Source: Candidatus Zemynaea palustris
GTDB taxonomy: Bacteria; Vulcanimicrobiota; Vulcanimicrobiia; Vulcanimicrobiales; Vulcanimicrobiaceae
Length of the DNA: 64,000 nucleotides
Direction of reading: 5' to 3'
NCBI GenBank assembly: GCA_003134695.1
Contig: PLCB01000024.1
Location: 19,486 to 83,485, forward strand
How positions within the stretch are numbered: position 1 is the stretch's first letter; every line of letters starts with the position of its first letter. The position numbers and the translations under genes are program-made. Positions 47,956 through 56,455 of the stretch are shown here, piece after piece. The notes beneath the pieces are model-generated. The model saw nothing but the letters and a program-made list of their open reading frames with translations. It made no database searches and was not told the DNA's origin.

Positions 47956-48834
47956 TCATTCGTGGGAGGTTTGAGCGATGAGCCGGGCCGTCTCGTCGGG
48001 CGTCCCGAGGGTCAGCCTGTACGGCCGGGCTCGCCGCAGCAGCCGCGTCGCCTCGACGACTCGCGCCGAGCCGCGCGCGCGGCTGCGGAGCGGCGCTCCG
48101 AGTAACGCTGTGACGGCGGCTTCAAGCGGCATCGGCTCGACGCTAGCTGTCGGCCCGCGGCCGGCGATGAAGAAGATCGCGCGCAACGGTCGCGGCTCGG
48201 GGAGGGCGACATCGCCGAAGAGGTCGGCGTAATCGATGAACGTCCAGTCGCCGCCCGCCCGGTCGATGCCGAGCAATTTGAGGCTTGCGGCGCGCACGTT
48301 GAGCGCACGCGGAAACGGAAGCACCACGTCGCCGTCGAGGATGCAGCGCTCGTCGGAGTAGAGCGGCATCCCGCGACGCGCGCACGCGATGGCAGTCGTC
48401 GTCTTCCCGCCCATCGAGGCGGCGGTGATCGCGGCCGCGACGCCGTTGACGCGGATCGCGGCGGCGTGAAACGAAAGATGGGCGCTGCGCTCCATGAAAT
48501 ACTCGGTGCGCACGACGACGTCGGCCAGAAACTGCAGCGCCGATGGAGCGAGCGGGTCATCCCATCGAAATGCCGGACCGTCGTCAACCCAAAAGTACGT
48601 GGCGCCGACCTCGACGACGGCATGGCCGCGGAGAGCGGCGGATCCCTTGGGCGCGAGCCGCGCGTAGCGCCGGCGATGCAGCGCGGCGGCTTCGGCGTCG
48701 CTGAAGCCGATCTCGATCGTCGTCCCGAACCACGTGGTAGCGGCCGTGTGCGTCGCGCGCTCGCCGAGTTCGCGACGGCGCCGCCCGTCGAGTTCGATCG
48801 TCGTCAGCCGATCGGCGCTAATCGGACCTTTCAC
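47956..48834 (-). CDS. HPr-kinase-like protein 1 (peptide kinase candidate)
   Basis: 292 residues from a GTG that overlaps the stop of kinase 2. The core is HLSFHAAAIRVNGVAAAITAASMGGKTTTAIACARRGMPLYSDERCIL: the P-loop is degenerate (ASMGGKTT, residues ~139-146, lacking the first Gly) but keeps Lys144 and Thr145. SDE (160-162) matches the catalytic acidic region of HprK. There is no HPr gene nearby. In paeninodin-type clusters such kinases phosphorylate a C-terminal Ser of the precursor; that role is inferred here. Confidence 0.82.
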   Translation of the reverse strand: MKGPISADRLTTIELDGRRRRELGERATHTAATTWFGTTIEIGFSDAEAAALHRRRYARLAPKGSAALRGHAVVEVGATYFWVDDGPAFRWDDPLAPSALQFLADVVVRTEYFMERSAHLSFHAAAIRVNGVAAAITAASMGGKTTTAIACARRGMPLYSDERCILDGDVVLPFPRALNVRAASLKLLGIDRAGGDWTFIDYADLFGDVALPEPRPLRAIFFIAGRGPTASVEPMPLEAAVTALLGAPLRSRARGSARVVEATRLLRRARPYRLTLGTPDETARLIAQTSHE

Positions 48835-49703
48835 CGGAACGCCTCAGCGAGCACGGCGGCGGCGTCCTTGGGGTCGCCGAGCGTGACACGATAGGCAGGG
48901 ACTCCCGAGAAGAGCGCCGCGAGATTGCTCAAGCGCCCAAAACCCTCGGCGTCTGAATTGAGCCGGCGCGCCAGCTCGAGTGAAGCGACCGCCGTCGCAA
49001 TCGGTTCGCAGCGCGGTGCCGCGCCGTCGTGGCAGCGCTCGAGCAACACGATCCCTGCGAGCGGCGCCGATGACGCGTAGATATCGGGGCCATAGATATC
49101 GACGGGATCGATCGCGTGCCAGATGTTGAAGCCGGCGCTCGAGACTTTTGCGTCGTCGACGGCGCAGCGTTGGTGGATGCGCCGATTCTCGATCTGCGCG
49201 AGAGCCGGTTCGCGGATCATGAACGTGCGCGGATAACCCGAGACGACGCGATCGGTTTTCCGCACGAAGACGAACTCGTCGCTCAAGAGGCGCGCACCGC
49301 GATCGAGCAGCGCCAGCGCGAGCGTCGTTTTCCCGGCGCCTGATTCGGCGACGGCGACGATGGCGCCGGCCGGAAGCGCGAGCGCCGCACCGTGGAAACT
49401 CAGCCACGCGTCGTTGCGGCGAAAGCTCTCTCGGAACAGCCGGTTCGAGCCGTAGAAGCCGAAACGAAACGCGCCGCGCGCGGTGCTCTTCTCGAGGTCG
49501 ATCTTCGTTCCGTTGAATTCGACGCTCGGCTGCGCACCGCGGCCGTGAATCGCGGCGCGATCGAGTGGGACGCCCGGGACGGGCCGCGCGATACGCGTCC
49601 GCGCGTACGTCGAGCGCACGTAGTCGCGAATCTCCGGCGAATCGACCTCGAGGGCCAACTGCCGCTCGAGGGTCAAAAAGAAATCGGGCACCGTGCTCCT
49701 CAT
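48831..49703 (-). CDS. HPr-kinase-like protein 2 (peptide kinase candidate)
   Basis: 290 residues from the ATG at 49703; a GTG four codons later (49691) has AGGAG four bases upstream and is a good alternative. LSFHGAALALPAGAIVAVAESGAGKTTLALALLDRGARLLSDEFVFV has an intact P-loop (ESGAGKTT, residues ~120-127) and the SDE acidic motif at ~141-143. It overlaps kinase 1 by 4 bp. The similarity to kinase 1 is over the core only. First gene after the peptide gene and its terminator. Confidence 0.87.
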   Translation of the reverse strand: MRSTVPDFFLTLERQLALEVDSPEIRDYVRSTYARTRIARPVPGVPLDRAAIHGRGAQPSVEFNGTKIDLEKSTARGAFRFGFYGSNRLFRESFRRNDAWLSFHGAALALPAGAIVAVAESGAGKTTLALALLDRGARLLSDEFVFVRKTDRVVSGYPRTFMIREPALAQIENRRIHQRCAVDDAKVSSAGFNIWHAIDPVDIYGPDIYASSAPLAGIVLLERCHDGAAPRCEPIATAVASLELARRLNSDAEGFGRLSNLAALFSGVPAYRVTLGDPKDAAAVLAEAFR

Positions 49704-49869
49704 CGGCTTACCGTATGAGCGGCATGACGCCCGATCTGGGGTGGACTGAGATGGTCGTTGATAAGGAAATCCCGTGTGCTCTCGCAACTATGCCATGGGG
49801 CGGAGGTCGGGAAAGGTGTCGAGTGGGACCGCCTACCTTGGGACTTCGGACCTATAAGACCGCGGGGGG

Positions 49870-49896
49870 AAAAAAAAGACCCGGCGAGACGCCGGG
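49870..49896 (-). terminator. Intrinsic terminator of the peptide gene
   Basis: On the minus strand CCCGGCG (49896-49890), loop TCT, CGCCGGG (49886-49880), then TC and eight Ts (49877-49870). A perfect 7-bp G+C stem and a T-run: the clearest intrinsic terminator in the window. It follows the peptide stop by 24 bases and so limits most transcription to the peptide gene, with some read-through possible into the kinase genes. Confidence 0.9.
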
Positions 49897-49920
49897 CCCT
49901 CAAGGATAGGCTGCTCGAGG

Positions 49921-50013
49921 CTAGTTCTTGGAGCTCGAGCCGCCGCCGAACGCCTCTGCGAGGACTTCGGCAGTGTCGACGGTCGCAAGGACCGCAGGGC
50001 TGACGTACGTCAT
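49921..50013 (-). CDS. Short RiPP precursor peptide candidate (30 residues)
   Basis: The peptide starts MTYVSPAVLATVDTAEVL and ends AEAFGGGSSSKN. Y-x-x-P-x-(V/L) at residues 3-9 and the following DTAEVL resemble the leader of lasso-peptide precursors (YxxPxLxxxG...), which PqqD-like proteins recognise. The end (residues ~23-30) has Gly, Ser, Lys and Asn but no Asp or Glu to close a lasso ring, and no Cys. Three Ser residues could be modified. AAGGAGAA lies 9 bases before the ATG, a very strong ribosome-binding site, and a terminator follows. The neighbours are two kinases, a nucleotidyltransferase fusion, an exporter and a PqqD protein. The precursor role is inferred. Confidence 0.72.
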   Translation of the reverse strand: MTYVSPAVLATVDTAEVLAEAFGGGSSSKN

Positions 50014-50047
50014 ATGATTTTTTCTCCTTGGAAAAGTGGGCCGGTGT

Positions 50048-50061
50048 CCGCCGTTTGGCGG
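50048..50061 (-). other. Hairpin in the leader of the peptide gene
   Basis: CCGCC-AAAC-GGCGG on the minus strand, a 5-bp stem with a 4-nt loop, about 35 bases ahead of the ATG. It could stabilise the short mRNA. Confidence 0.35.
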
Positions 50062-50075
50062 CGTGCCCTCCTAGA

Positions 50076-50107
50076 ACTATCGCACGACGGCCGCGTGGCT
50101 CGAAGAA
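50076..50107 (-). promoter_or_regulatory. Promoter-like box upstream of the peptide gene
   Basis: On the minus strand TTCTTC (50107-50102), then CGGCCGTCGTGCGATAGT (50093-50076). The last six bases (GATAGT) with the preceding TGC look like an extended -10. The distance to the ATG is about 62 bases. It shares 16 of 18 bases and exact spacing with the box at 47886-47917. Confidence 0.5.
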
Positions 50108-50265
50108 TCCGGAGGCGCACCGGGCATAGGCACTCCGGTCCGGCCCATCGGTCCCGGCAATCCGCAAAAATGGGTCGAGCGCCGCATCTGATGGCTGCGG
50201 ACCTCTACCTCTTATAGCGCCTTCTAGCGCGCGGGCAGGCCGGCGCGAGGCTCCCTGCCGATATA

Positions 50266-51726
50266 GTGCCTGACGTGAGCGTGCCAGCCGAGCGGCGCAT
50301 TCTGATCGTGGTCGTGGCCGCGGGCCTCCTCGCGCTCGCGTCCTACTTTGTTCGCGATGCGGCGCACGGGCGCGCCTTCCTCGAACGCAACGTCTACAAC
50401 TGGCCCGTCTGGTACTGTGGCGCGGAAGCCGTCTCCGAGCATCGCGATCCATATCGCGTCGAGCCGCTGCGCGCGTGCGAGCATCGCGTTCGAGGAGCGG
50501 TATTCAAGCAACGCTGGGCGGTGATCCCGATGCCGTTGCCGGGCTATTCCCTCGTCCTGATGTGGCCGCTGCTGGCGTTGCCGTTCTTCGCCGGAAAGAC
50601 GGTGTGGATCGCCGTGGTGTTCGTGGCGCTCGGTATCAGCGCATGGTCCAGCGGGCGGTTGACCGGAGTCTGGTTCCCCGCGGTCCTGTTGATCCTCGCG
50701 CCGACCGTCGGGGTCCTGAATCTCCTCTACGGAGGGCTCGAACCGATCGGCATCGCCGCTTTGTGCGCCGCCGCCCTCGCCTTCGAACGAAACCGGCCGA
50801 GCCTCGGCGGGGCGCTCACCGTCCTTGCGCTGATCGAACCGCACCTCGGCGTTCCGGCGGTCGTGGCGGCGTTCGCGCTGATTCCGCGCTCGCGTGTCGC
50901 GATCGTCGCCGGCGCGGCCATCTTCGCGCTCGCGAGCGTCGCACTGCTCGGCTGGGGGACCGTGGTCGAGTACGTTCGCGCCGTCCTCCCCGCGCAGTCC
51001 GCCGGCGAGGGCGCCATCTCGACGCAGCAGTACAGCCTCACGCACCTCGTCTATCTGGCCGGCGTGTCGACGAAGGTCGCGACGACGCTCGGTTCGATCT
51101 GGTATCTCGGCGCGATCGCGCTCGGAACGTTTGCCGCGGCCCGCATCCGCGCGCTTTTCGGTCGTGCCTCGGCCGTCGTGCTCGTGCCGGTCGCGATCTC
51201 GCTGTTCGGTGGTCTCTACGTGCACAACCATCAGATCGCGGCGGCGCTGCCGGGCGCGCTGTTGCTCGCGACGCTCCCGCTGCGCCATCGCTGGCTTGCG
51301 ATCGCAGCCGTCGCGCTACTCGCCTTTCCGTGGGAATTCAGCACGCGTTCGCAAGAAATCGTCGCATGCTTCGCGGTCTGCGCGAGCATCTTGGTGCTCG
51401 CTCCCGGTCTGGCGCTGCCGCGCCGCCTCGTCGTGTCGTGTGTGCTGCCCGTGCTTTTCGCTGTCGGTTGGTCGTTCGTCGACGCGCTGCCGCACAGCAG
51501 GTTCGCGTTGGCCGCGCAACCGGCGACGATTGCGGCGAACGATTTGGCGACGACCGCGTGGACGAAGTTTTTGCTCTGGACGCCGGGTCGCACGGTCGAC
51601 GACGCCGCGACCTTCCTCCTGAAGATTCCGTGGTGGCTCGCCTTGTTCGCGCTCGCGCTCCTCGCGACGCTCGTCCTGCTGCAGCCGGCGCGCGCCGGGG
51701 ACAGGTCGGCCGCCACGGAGGCGTAA
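50266..51726 (+). CDS. Polytopic membrane protein, GT87/DUF2029-like
   Basis: 486 residues with about 11 hydrophobic segments from a GTG. WPVWYCGAEAVSEHRDPYRVEP near the N-terminus matches the loop D-x-Y of GT87 (DUF2029) polyprenol-linked glycosyltransferases. The rest is alternating membrane spans and short loops, with LYGGLEPIGIAALCAAALAFERN and IEPHLGVP in the middle. It has low similarity to the GT-C protein at 29677-31053. Donor and acceptor unknown. It is divergent from the peptide gene across ~250 bp. Confidence 0.75.
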   Translation: MPDVSVPAERRILIVVVAAGLLALASYFVRDAAHGRAFLERNVYNWPVWYCGAEAVSEHRDPYRVEPLRACEHRVRGAVFKQRWAVIPMPLPGYSLVLMWPLLALPFFAGKTVWIAVVFVALGISAWSSGRLTGVWFPAVLLILAPTVGVLNLLYGGLEPIGIAALCAAALAFERNRPSLGGALTVLALIEPHLGVPAVVAAFALIPRSRVAIVAGAAIFALASVALLGWGTVVEYVRAVLPAQSAGEGAISTQQYSLTHLVYLAGVSTKVATTLGSIWYLGAIALGTFAAARIRALFGRASAVVLVPVAISLFGGLYVHNHQIAAALPGALLLATLPLRHRWLAIAAVALLAFPWEFSTRSQEIVACFAVCASILVLAPGLALPRRLVVSCVLPVLFAVGWSFVDALPHSRFALAAQPATIAANDLATTAWTKFLLWTPGRTVDDAATFLLKIPWWLALFALALLATLVLLQPARAGDRSAATEA

Positions 51727-51766
51727 AAGAGAGGGCTGCCGCCGCGAGTCCCGAGGTCCCGTCAGC

Positions 51767-54700
51767 GTGAGTTCGTTCGTCCACCTGCACGTTCACAGCG
51801 AGTATTCGCTTTTGGACGGGGCCTGTCGCGTCGACGACCTCTGCAAGCAAACGGCTGAAGATGGTGCGCCCGGAATCGCCTTGACCGACCACGGCGTGAT
51901 GTTCGGCGCGATGGAGTTTTACTACGCGGCGCGCGACCATCGGCTGGTGCCGATCGTCGGTTGCGAAGCGTATCTCGCGCCTCGCGGTCGCTACGACCGG
52001 ACGACGCGCGATGAGGCGCACGTCACGCTGCTCGCCGCCGACCTCGTCGGCTACCGCAATCTCGTCGCGCTGATCTCGAAAGGCTTCCTGGAAGGCTATT
52101 ATTACAAGCCGCGGATCGATCTCGATCTCCTCGCGAAGCACAACGACGGTTTGATCGTGCTCTCGGGCTGCATGTCGGGACTCTGCGCGCAGCCGCTCTT
52201 GCGCAACGACTACGAGGCGGCGAAAAAGGCCGCCAAGACGTATCGCGAGATCTTTGGCGACCGCTTTTACGTCGAGATCATGCGGCACGGAATCGCGGAA
52301 CAGGATGTGGTCAACGAGGGGCTCATCAGGTTGGCGCGCGAGCTCGACCTGCCGCTCGTGGCCACGAACGATTCACACTATCTGCGGCGCGGGGATGCGG
52401 CGGCGCACGACGTCCTCCTCTGCATCGGGACCGGAAAAACCGTCCAAGACGCCAACCGGATGAAGTTTCTGACCGACGAGTTCTATGTCAAATCGGCCGA
52501 AGAGATGCGCCAGATCTTCGCCGACGTTCCGGAGGCGTGCGACAACACGCTCGCGATCGCCGACCGGATCGACATGAGGATCCCCGAGAGAAGTTTCAAC
52601 ATCCCGATCTACCCGGTTCCGGCTGAGCCGACCCTGGCGGCAGTTGCGGAGTCTACTGGCAACTCGAAGTTGGCTGCGCCGGCACTGCAAGCGCAGCTCG
52701 GGCTGCTGGGCGCGAAATCGCCGGAAGAGTATCTGCGGGAACTGTGCGAGGCGGGACTGCTCGAGCGCTACGGCGAGGAGCGGGCGGCGAACGATGCGGC
52801 TTTGCGCGAGCGGCTCTCTTACGAGCTCGACACGATCATTTCGATGGGTTTCGCCTCCTATTTCCTGATCGTTTGGGATTTCATCAAGTACGCGCGCGAC
52901 CATGACATCCCGGTCGGCCCGGGTCGCGGCTCGGCGGCCGGCTCGGTCGTCTCGTACATCCTCCACATCACCGGCCTCGATCCGCTGAAGTTCGGGCTGA
53001 TCTTCGAGCGCTTCCTCAACCCCGACCGCGTCTCGATGCCCGACATCGACACGGATTTCTGCGTCGAGCGGCGCGACGAAGTCATCAAGTACGTCACGGA
53101 AAAATACGGCAAGGACCACGTCGCGCAGATCGTGACCTTCGGGACGATGGCGGCGCGAGCGGCGGTGCGTGACGCGGGCCGCGCGCTCGGCGTCCCGTTG
53201 AGCGAGGTCGACCGGGTCGCGAAGTTGATTCCATCGGGTCCGGGCGGGCTCACCATTGAGCAGGCGCTCAAGAGCATCCCGGAACTGAAAACGCTCTGCG
53301 ACGGCTCGCCGCAGATTCGAGCGCTGCTCGACACCGCGAAGTCGATCGAAGGCTTGGCACGACACGCCTCGACCCACGCCGCCGGCGTCGTGATCTCGAA
53401 AGACCCGCTGGTCGAGAGCACGCCGCTGATCAAGTTCGGGGAAGACGAGATCAACACTCAGTACGACATGGACTGGGTCGAACGCATCGGTTTGCTCAAG
53501 ATGGATTTTCTCGGCCTGCGCAATCTCACGGTCATGAAGAACGCCGTCGACGAGATTCGGCGTACGGAGAGCCCGGATTTCGATCTGGAGAAGATCCCCG
53601 ACGACGACCGCAAGACCTTCGCGATGCTCGGTCGCGGCGAGACGACCGGCGTCTTCCAGTTGGAATCGGAAGGGATGCGGCGCGTCGTCTCGGAGTTGCG
53701 GCCGACGGCGTTCGACGACATCATTGCGCTGGTCGCACTGTACCGCCCGGGGCCGATGGAATGGATCCCGCAGTACATCAGCAACAAGCACGGCCGCACG
53801 AAGGCGCGCTACGTTCACCCGAAACTCGAGCCGATCCTCGCTCCAACCTACGGAATCGCCGCGTATCAGGAGCAGGTCATGCAGATCGCGCGCGACATCG
53901 CCGGCTTCTCGATGGCGGAGGCCGACGAATTGCGCCAGGTGATGGGCAAGAAGCAAAAGGAAAAGATTCCGCGCTACCGCGAGAAATTTGTCAATGGTGC
54001 GATCCAACAAGGCCTGACGAGAAAGATCGCGGAGGAGATCTTCCAGTTCGTCGAGCCGTTCGCCGGTTACGGATTTCCGAAGGGGCATGCGGCGGCGTAC
54101 GGCTGGATCTCGTATCAGACGGCGTACCTCAAGGCGAATTTTCCGCGCGAGTATCTCGCCGCGTTGATGACGTCCGTCAGGGACAAGACCGACAAGCTCG
54201 TCGAGTATATCGATGAAGCGCGGCGGGTCGGGATCGCGGTGCTGCCGCCGGACGTCAACGAGTCGCGCACCAACTTCACGGTGGTCGGGCCCGACATTCG
54301 ATTCGGTCTGTCCGCGATCAAGGGCGTCGGCGAAGGCGCGGTTGCGTCGATGATCGACGCGCGGGAACGAAGCGGACCGTTCGCTGATTTCTTCGATTTC
54401 GTCAAGCGGCTCGATCTGCGGCAACTGAACCGCAAGGTGTTGGAGGCTTTGATCAAGTGCGGCGCGCTCGATTCGCTCGGCGGCAACCGCGCGCAAAAGC
54501 TCGACGCGCTCGACGGCGCGCTCGAAGTCGCGTCGCGCGACGCGCGTGACCGCGAATCAGGTCAGGCGTCGTTGTTCGGTGCCGTCGAAGTGGAGCACGA
54601 GGAATTGCGTCCGCAATTCCGTTTCTTGCCGGCGCCGCCGTTGCTCGAGCAGCTCGGCTGGGAGAAGGAGACGCTCGGGATCTTCGTCTCAGGCCACCCG

Positions 54701-55276
54701 CTCGCCGACGTCGCCGAGGCGCTGGCGCGCGGGGGCGCGATCCCGATCAAGGAGCTTCGGAACCGCCAGGAAGGCGAACCCGTCACGCTCGCGGGCCTTT
54801 TGACCACCGTGCGACGGACGCTGACGAAGGCGCAGCAGCAGATGCTCATCGCGACGCTCGAGGACATGAGCGCAAGCGTCGAGTGCATCGTTTTCCCGAA
54901 GGACTATCCGCAGCTGCAAGCGGCGTTCGTCGCGGATGCGATCGTGACGCTCAAAGGTCGGGTCCGCTTTCGCGAGCGCCGCGGGACGATTCCGGGCGAC
55001 GAAGCTCCGGTCGAGCTGTCGGTGACCGTCAACGAAGTCAGAGGTTTCGACCGGCGTGATCTGCCGGCGGCTCCGAAAACCTGGCACGTCAACGCACTCT
55101 CGCACAAAGAGATCGACGCGCTCGCGCACTTGCTCGAGGAATGGCCGGGGAGCGTCCCGGTGATGTTGCACGTCGGCGAGACGGTCGAGCAGATGCCCCG
55201 CGGCATCGCGCAAGGAACCTCGGTCAAACGCGAACTGGAAACGATCTTCGGAAACGCGCGGGTCTGGGAGGGGTAG
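51767..55276 (+). CDS. dnaE: DNA polymerase III subunit alpha
   Basis: 1169 residues from a GTG at 51767. The PHP domain starts FVHLHVHSEYSLLDGACRVDDL. The polymerase core has GRGSAAGSVVSYILHITGLDPLKFGLIFERFLNPDR, the catalytic Asp residues in MPDIDTDF, then AAYQEQVMQIARDIAGFSMAEADELRQVMGKK and GYGFPKGHAAAYGWISYQTAYLKANFPREY. The C-terminal OB-fold follows (VTLAGLLTTVRRTLTKAQQQMLIATLEDM). It is the main replicative polymerase. It is followed directly (TAGATG) by hisZ, so hisZ-hisG-hisD may be partly transcribed with it. Confidence 0.98.
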   Translation: MSSFVHLHVHSEYSLLDGACRVDDLCKQTAEDGAPGIALTDHGVMFGAMEFYYAARDHRLVPIVGCEAYLAPRGRYDRTTRDEAHVTLLAADLVGYRNLVALISKGFLEGYYYKPRIDLDLLAKHNDGLIVLSGCMSGLCAQPLLRNDYEAAKKAAKTYREIFGDRFYVEIMRHGIAEQDVVNEGLIRLARELDLPLVATNDSHYLRRGDAAAHDVLLCIGTGKTVQDANRMKFLTDEFYVKSAEEMRQIFADVPEACDNTLAIADRIDMRIPERSFNIPIYPVPAEPTLAAVAESTGNSKLAAPALQAQLGLLGAKSPEEYLRELCEAGLLERYGEERAANDAALRERLSYELDTIISMGFASYFLIVWDFIKYARDHDIPVGPGRGSAAGSVVSYILHITGLDPLKFGLIFERFLNPDRVSMPDIDTDFCVERRDEVIKYVTEKYGKDHVAQIVTFGTMAARAAVRDAGRALGVPLSEVDRVAKLIPSGPGGLTIEQALKSIPELKTLCDGSPQIRALLDTAKSIEGLARHASTHAAGVVISKDPLVESTPLIKFGEDEINTQYDMDWVERIGLLKMDFLGLRNLTVMKNAVDEIRRTESPDFDLEKIPDDDRKTFAMLGRGETTGVFQLESEGMRRVVSELRPTAFDDIIALVALYRPGPMEWIPQYISNKHGRTKARYVHPKLEPILAPTYGIAAYQEQVMQIARDIAGFSMAEADELRQVMGKKQKEKIPRYREKFVNGAIQQGLTRKIAEEIFQFVEPFAGYGFPKGHAAAYGWISYQTAYLKANFPREYLAALMTSVRDKTDKLVEYIDEARRVGIAVLPPDVNESRTNFTVVGPDIRFGLSAIKGVGEGAVASMIDARERSGPFADFFDFVKRLDLRQLNRKVLEALIKCGALDSLGGNRAQKLDALDGALEVASRDARDRESGQASLFGAVEVEHEELRPQFRFLPAPPLLEQLGWEKETLGIFVSGHPLADVAEALARGGAIPIKELRNRQEGEPVTLAGLLTTVRRTLTKAQQQMLIATLEDMSASVECIVFPKDYPQLQAAFVADAIVTLKGRVRFRERRGTIPGDEAPVELSVTVNEVRGFDRRDLPAAPKTWHVNALSHKEIDALAHLLEEWPGSVPVMLHVGETVEQMPRGIAQGTSVKRELETIFGNARVWEG

Positions 55277-56455
55277 ATGCGTCTACCAGCCGGGACCAGA
55301 GATTGGCTGCCGCCGGAACTCCATCGTAAACGCGCCGTTGAGAACGCGTTGCGGGGAGTGTTCGCGCGCTGGGCGTACGCCGAGGCGCAGACGCCGAGTT
55401 TCGAGCGCTTCGACGTTCTCGAAACGGGCCTCGGCGCCAATTTGGCCCAGGCTACGTTTCTGTTTGGGGATCGGAACGGGACCCAACTCGCGCTGCGGCC
55501 CGAGATGACGACGCCGATCGCGCGCTTGGTCTCGAGCCGGATGCGCGAGGCGCCTCTGCCGATTCGTCTCTCGTACGTGCAGCCCGTCTACCGATACGAA
55601 GATCCGCAAGAGGGCCGGATGCGCGAGTTCACCCAGGCGGGCCTCGAGTTGATCGGTGCCGAGAGCGCCGACGCTGACGCGGAGTGCTTGTTCACGGCGA
55701 TCGAGGCACTCGACGCGCTCGGCCTCGACGACGCATTGTTCGACATCAACCACGCCGCCATCGTCGACGGCATCCTCGAAGGGATCGGACTCACACCGCC
55801 GCAGGTCGATACCTGCAAAGCGCTCATCTCCGACCGCAATCTCGTCGCCCTGCGCGACCGGCTCGACGCGATGGGTCGGCGCTCGTCGATTGACGAGATC
55901 GTGCGTTTGGTGATGATGCGCGGCCGCGCCGGCGTCCTGAACACGGTGCGTCGCTTCTGCACGACCGAGAGCAGCCGCGCCGGCGTCGAGTACCTCGCGC
56001 GCCTGCTGGCACGCGGCGCCGATCTGGGCTACGCGAACCGGATCAACGTCGACCTGGCGCTGTTGCGCGACTTTTCATACTACACCGGGTTCATCTTCGA
56101 AGGCTACGTCGGCGAAGTCGGCTTTTCGCTGTGCGGCGGCGGCCGCTACGACGAACTCTTGCCGCGCTTCGGGTTTAACGCCGGTGCGGTCGGCTGGTCG
56201 GCTGGGATCGAACGGTTGTTGCTCGCGCTCGAACGGCGCCACAGCGTGCACTTCGGCACGGCACCGGCGATCGACGTCTTGGTGAGCGGCTCGGACGTGA
56301 TTGCGGCACGCGAACGCGTGGCCGGAAAAATCGTGCGCATCGACTTCGAGCGGCGCTCGGAGAAAGAACTTTTGGAAGAAGCACGACGTCAACGCATCCC
56401 TCGCCTGGTGATCGCGCGCGGCGGCGACGTTCGCGAGATCGAGGTGACCTGGTGA
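55277..56455 (+). CDS. hisZ: ATP phosphoribosyltransferase regulatory subunit
   Basis: 392 residues with a HisRS-like core: LPAGTRDWLPPELHRKRAVENALRGVFARWAYAEAQTP, LALRPEMTTPIARLVSSRM, YRYEDPQEGRMREFTQAGLELIG and the LRDFSYYTGFIFEGYVGEVGFSLCGGGRYDELLPRFG class-II block. It lacks the tRNA-binding C-terminal domain of HisS. It partners the short HisG that follows; the two genes overlap by 4 bp. Confidence 0.94.
   Translation: MRLPAGTRDWLPPELHRKRAVENALRGVFARWAYAEAQTPSFERFDVLETGLGANLAQATFLFGDRNGTQLALRPEMTTPIARLVSSRMREAPLPIRLSYVQPVYRYEDPQEGRMREFTQAGLELIGAESADADAECLFTAIEALDALGLDDALFDINHAAIVDGILEGIGLTPPQVDTCKALISDRNLVALRDRLDAMGRRSSIDEIVRLVMMRGRAGVLNTVRRFCTTESSRAGVEYLARLLARGADLGYANRINVDLALLRDFSYYTGFIFEGYVGEVGFSLCGGGRYDELLPRFGFNAGAVGWSAGIERLLLALERRHSVHFGTAPAIDVLVSGSDVIAARERVAGKIVRIDFERRSEKELLEEARRQRIPRLVIARGGDVREIEVTW

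Noticed and set aside
49921-50013. Canonical lasso peptide precursor
   Set aside because: The end of the peptide has no Asp or Glu for the ring, and the lasso cyclase and protease are missing. Only the leader resembles lasso precursors.
52373-54496. Minus-strand open frame of 707 codons inside dnaE
   Set aside because: Antisense shadow of a well-identified gene; no family motifs and composition typical of antisense frames.
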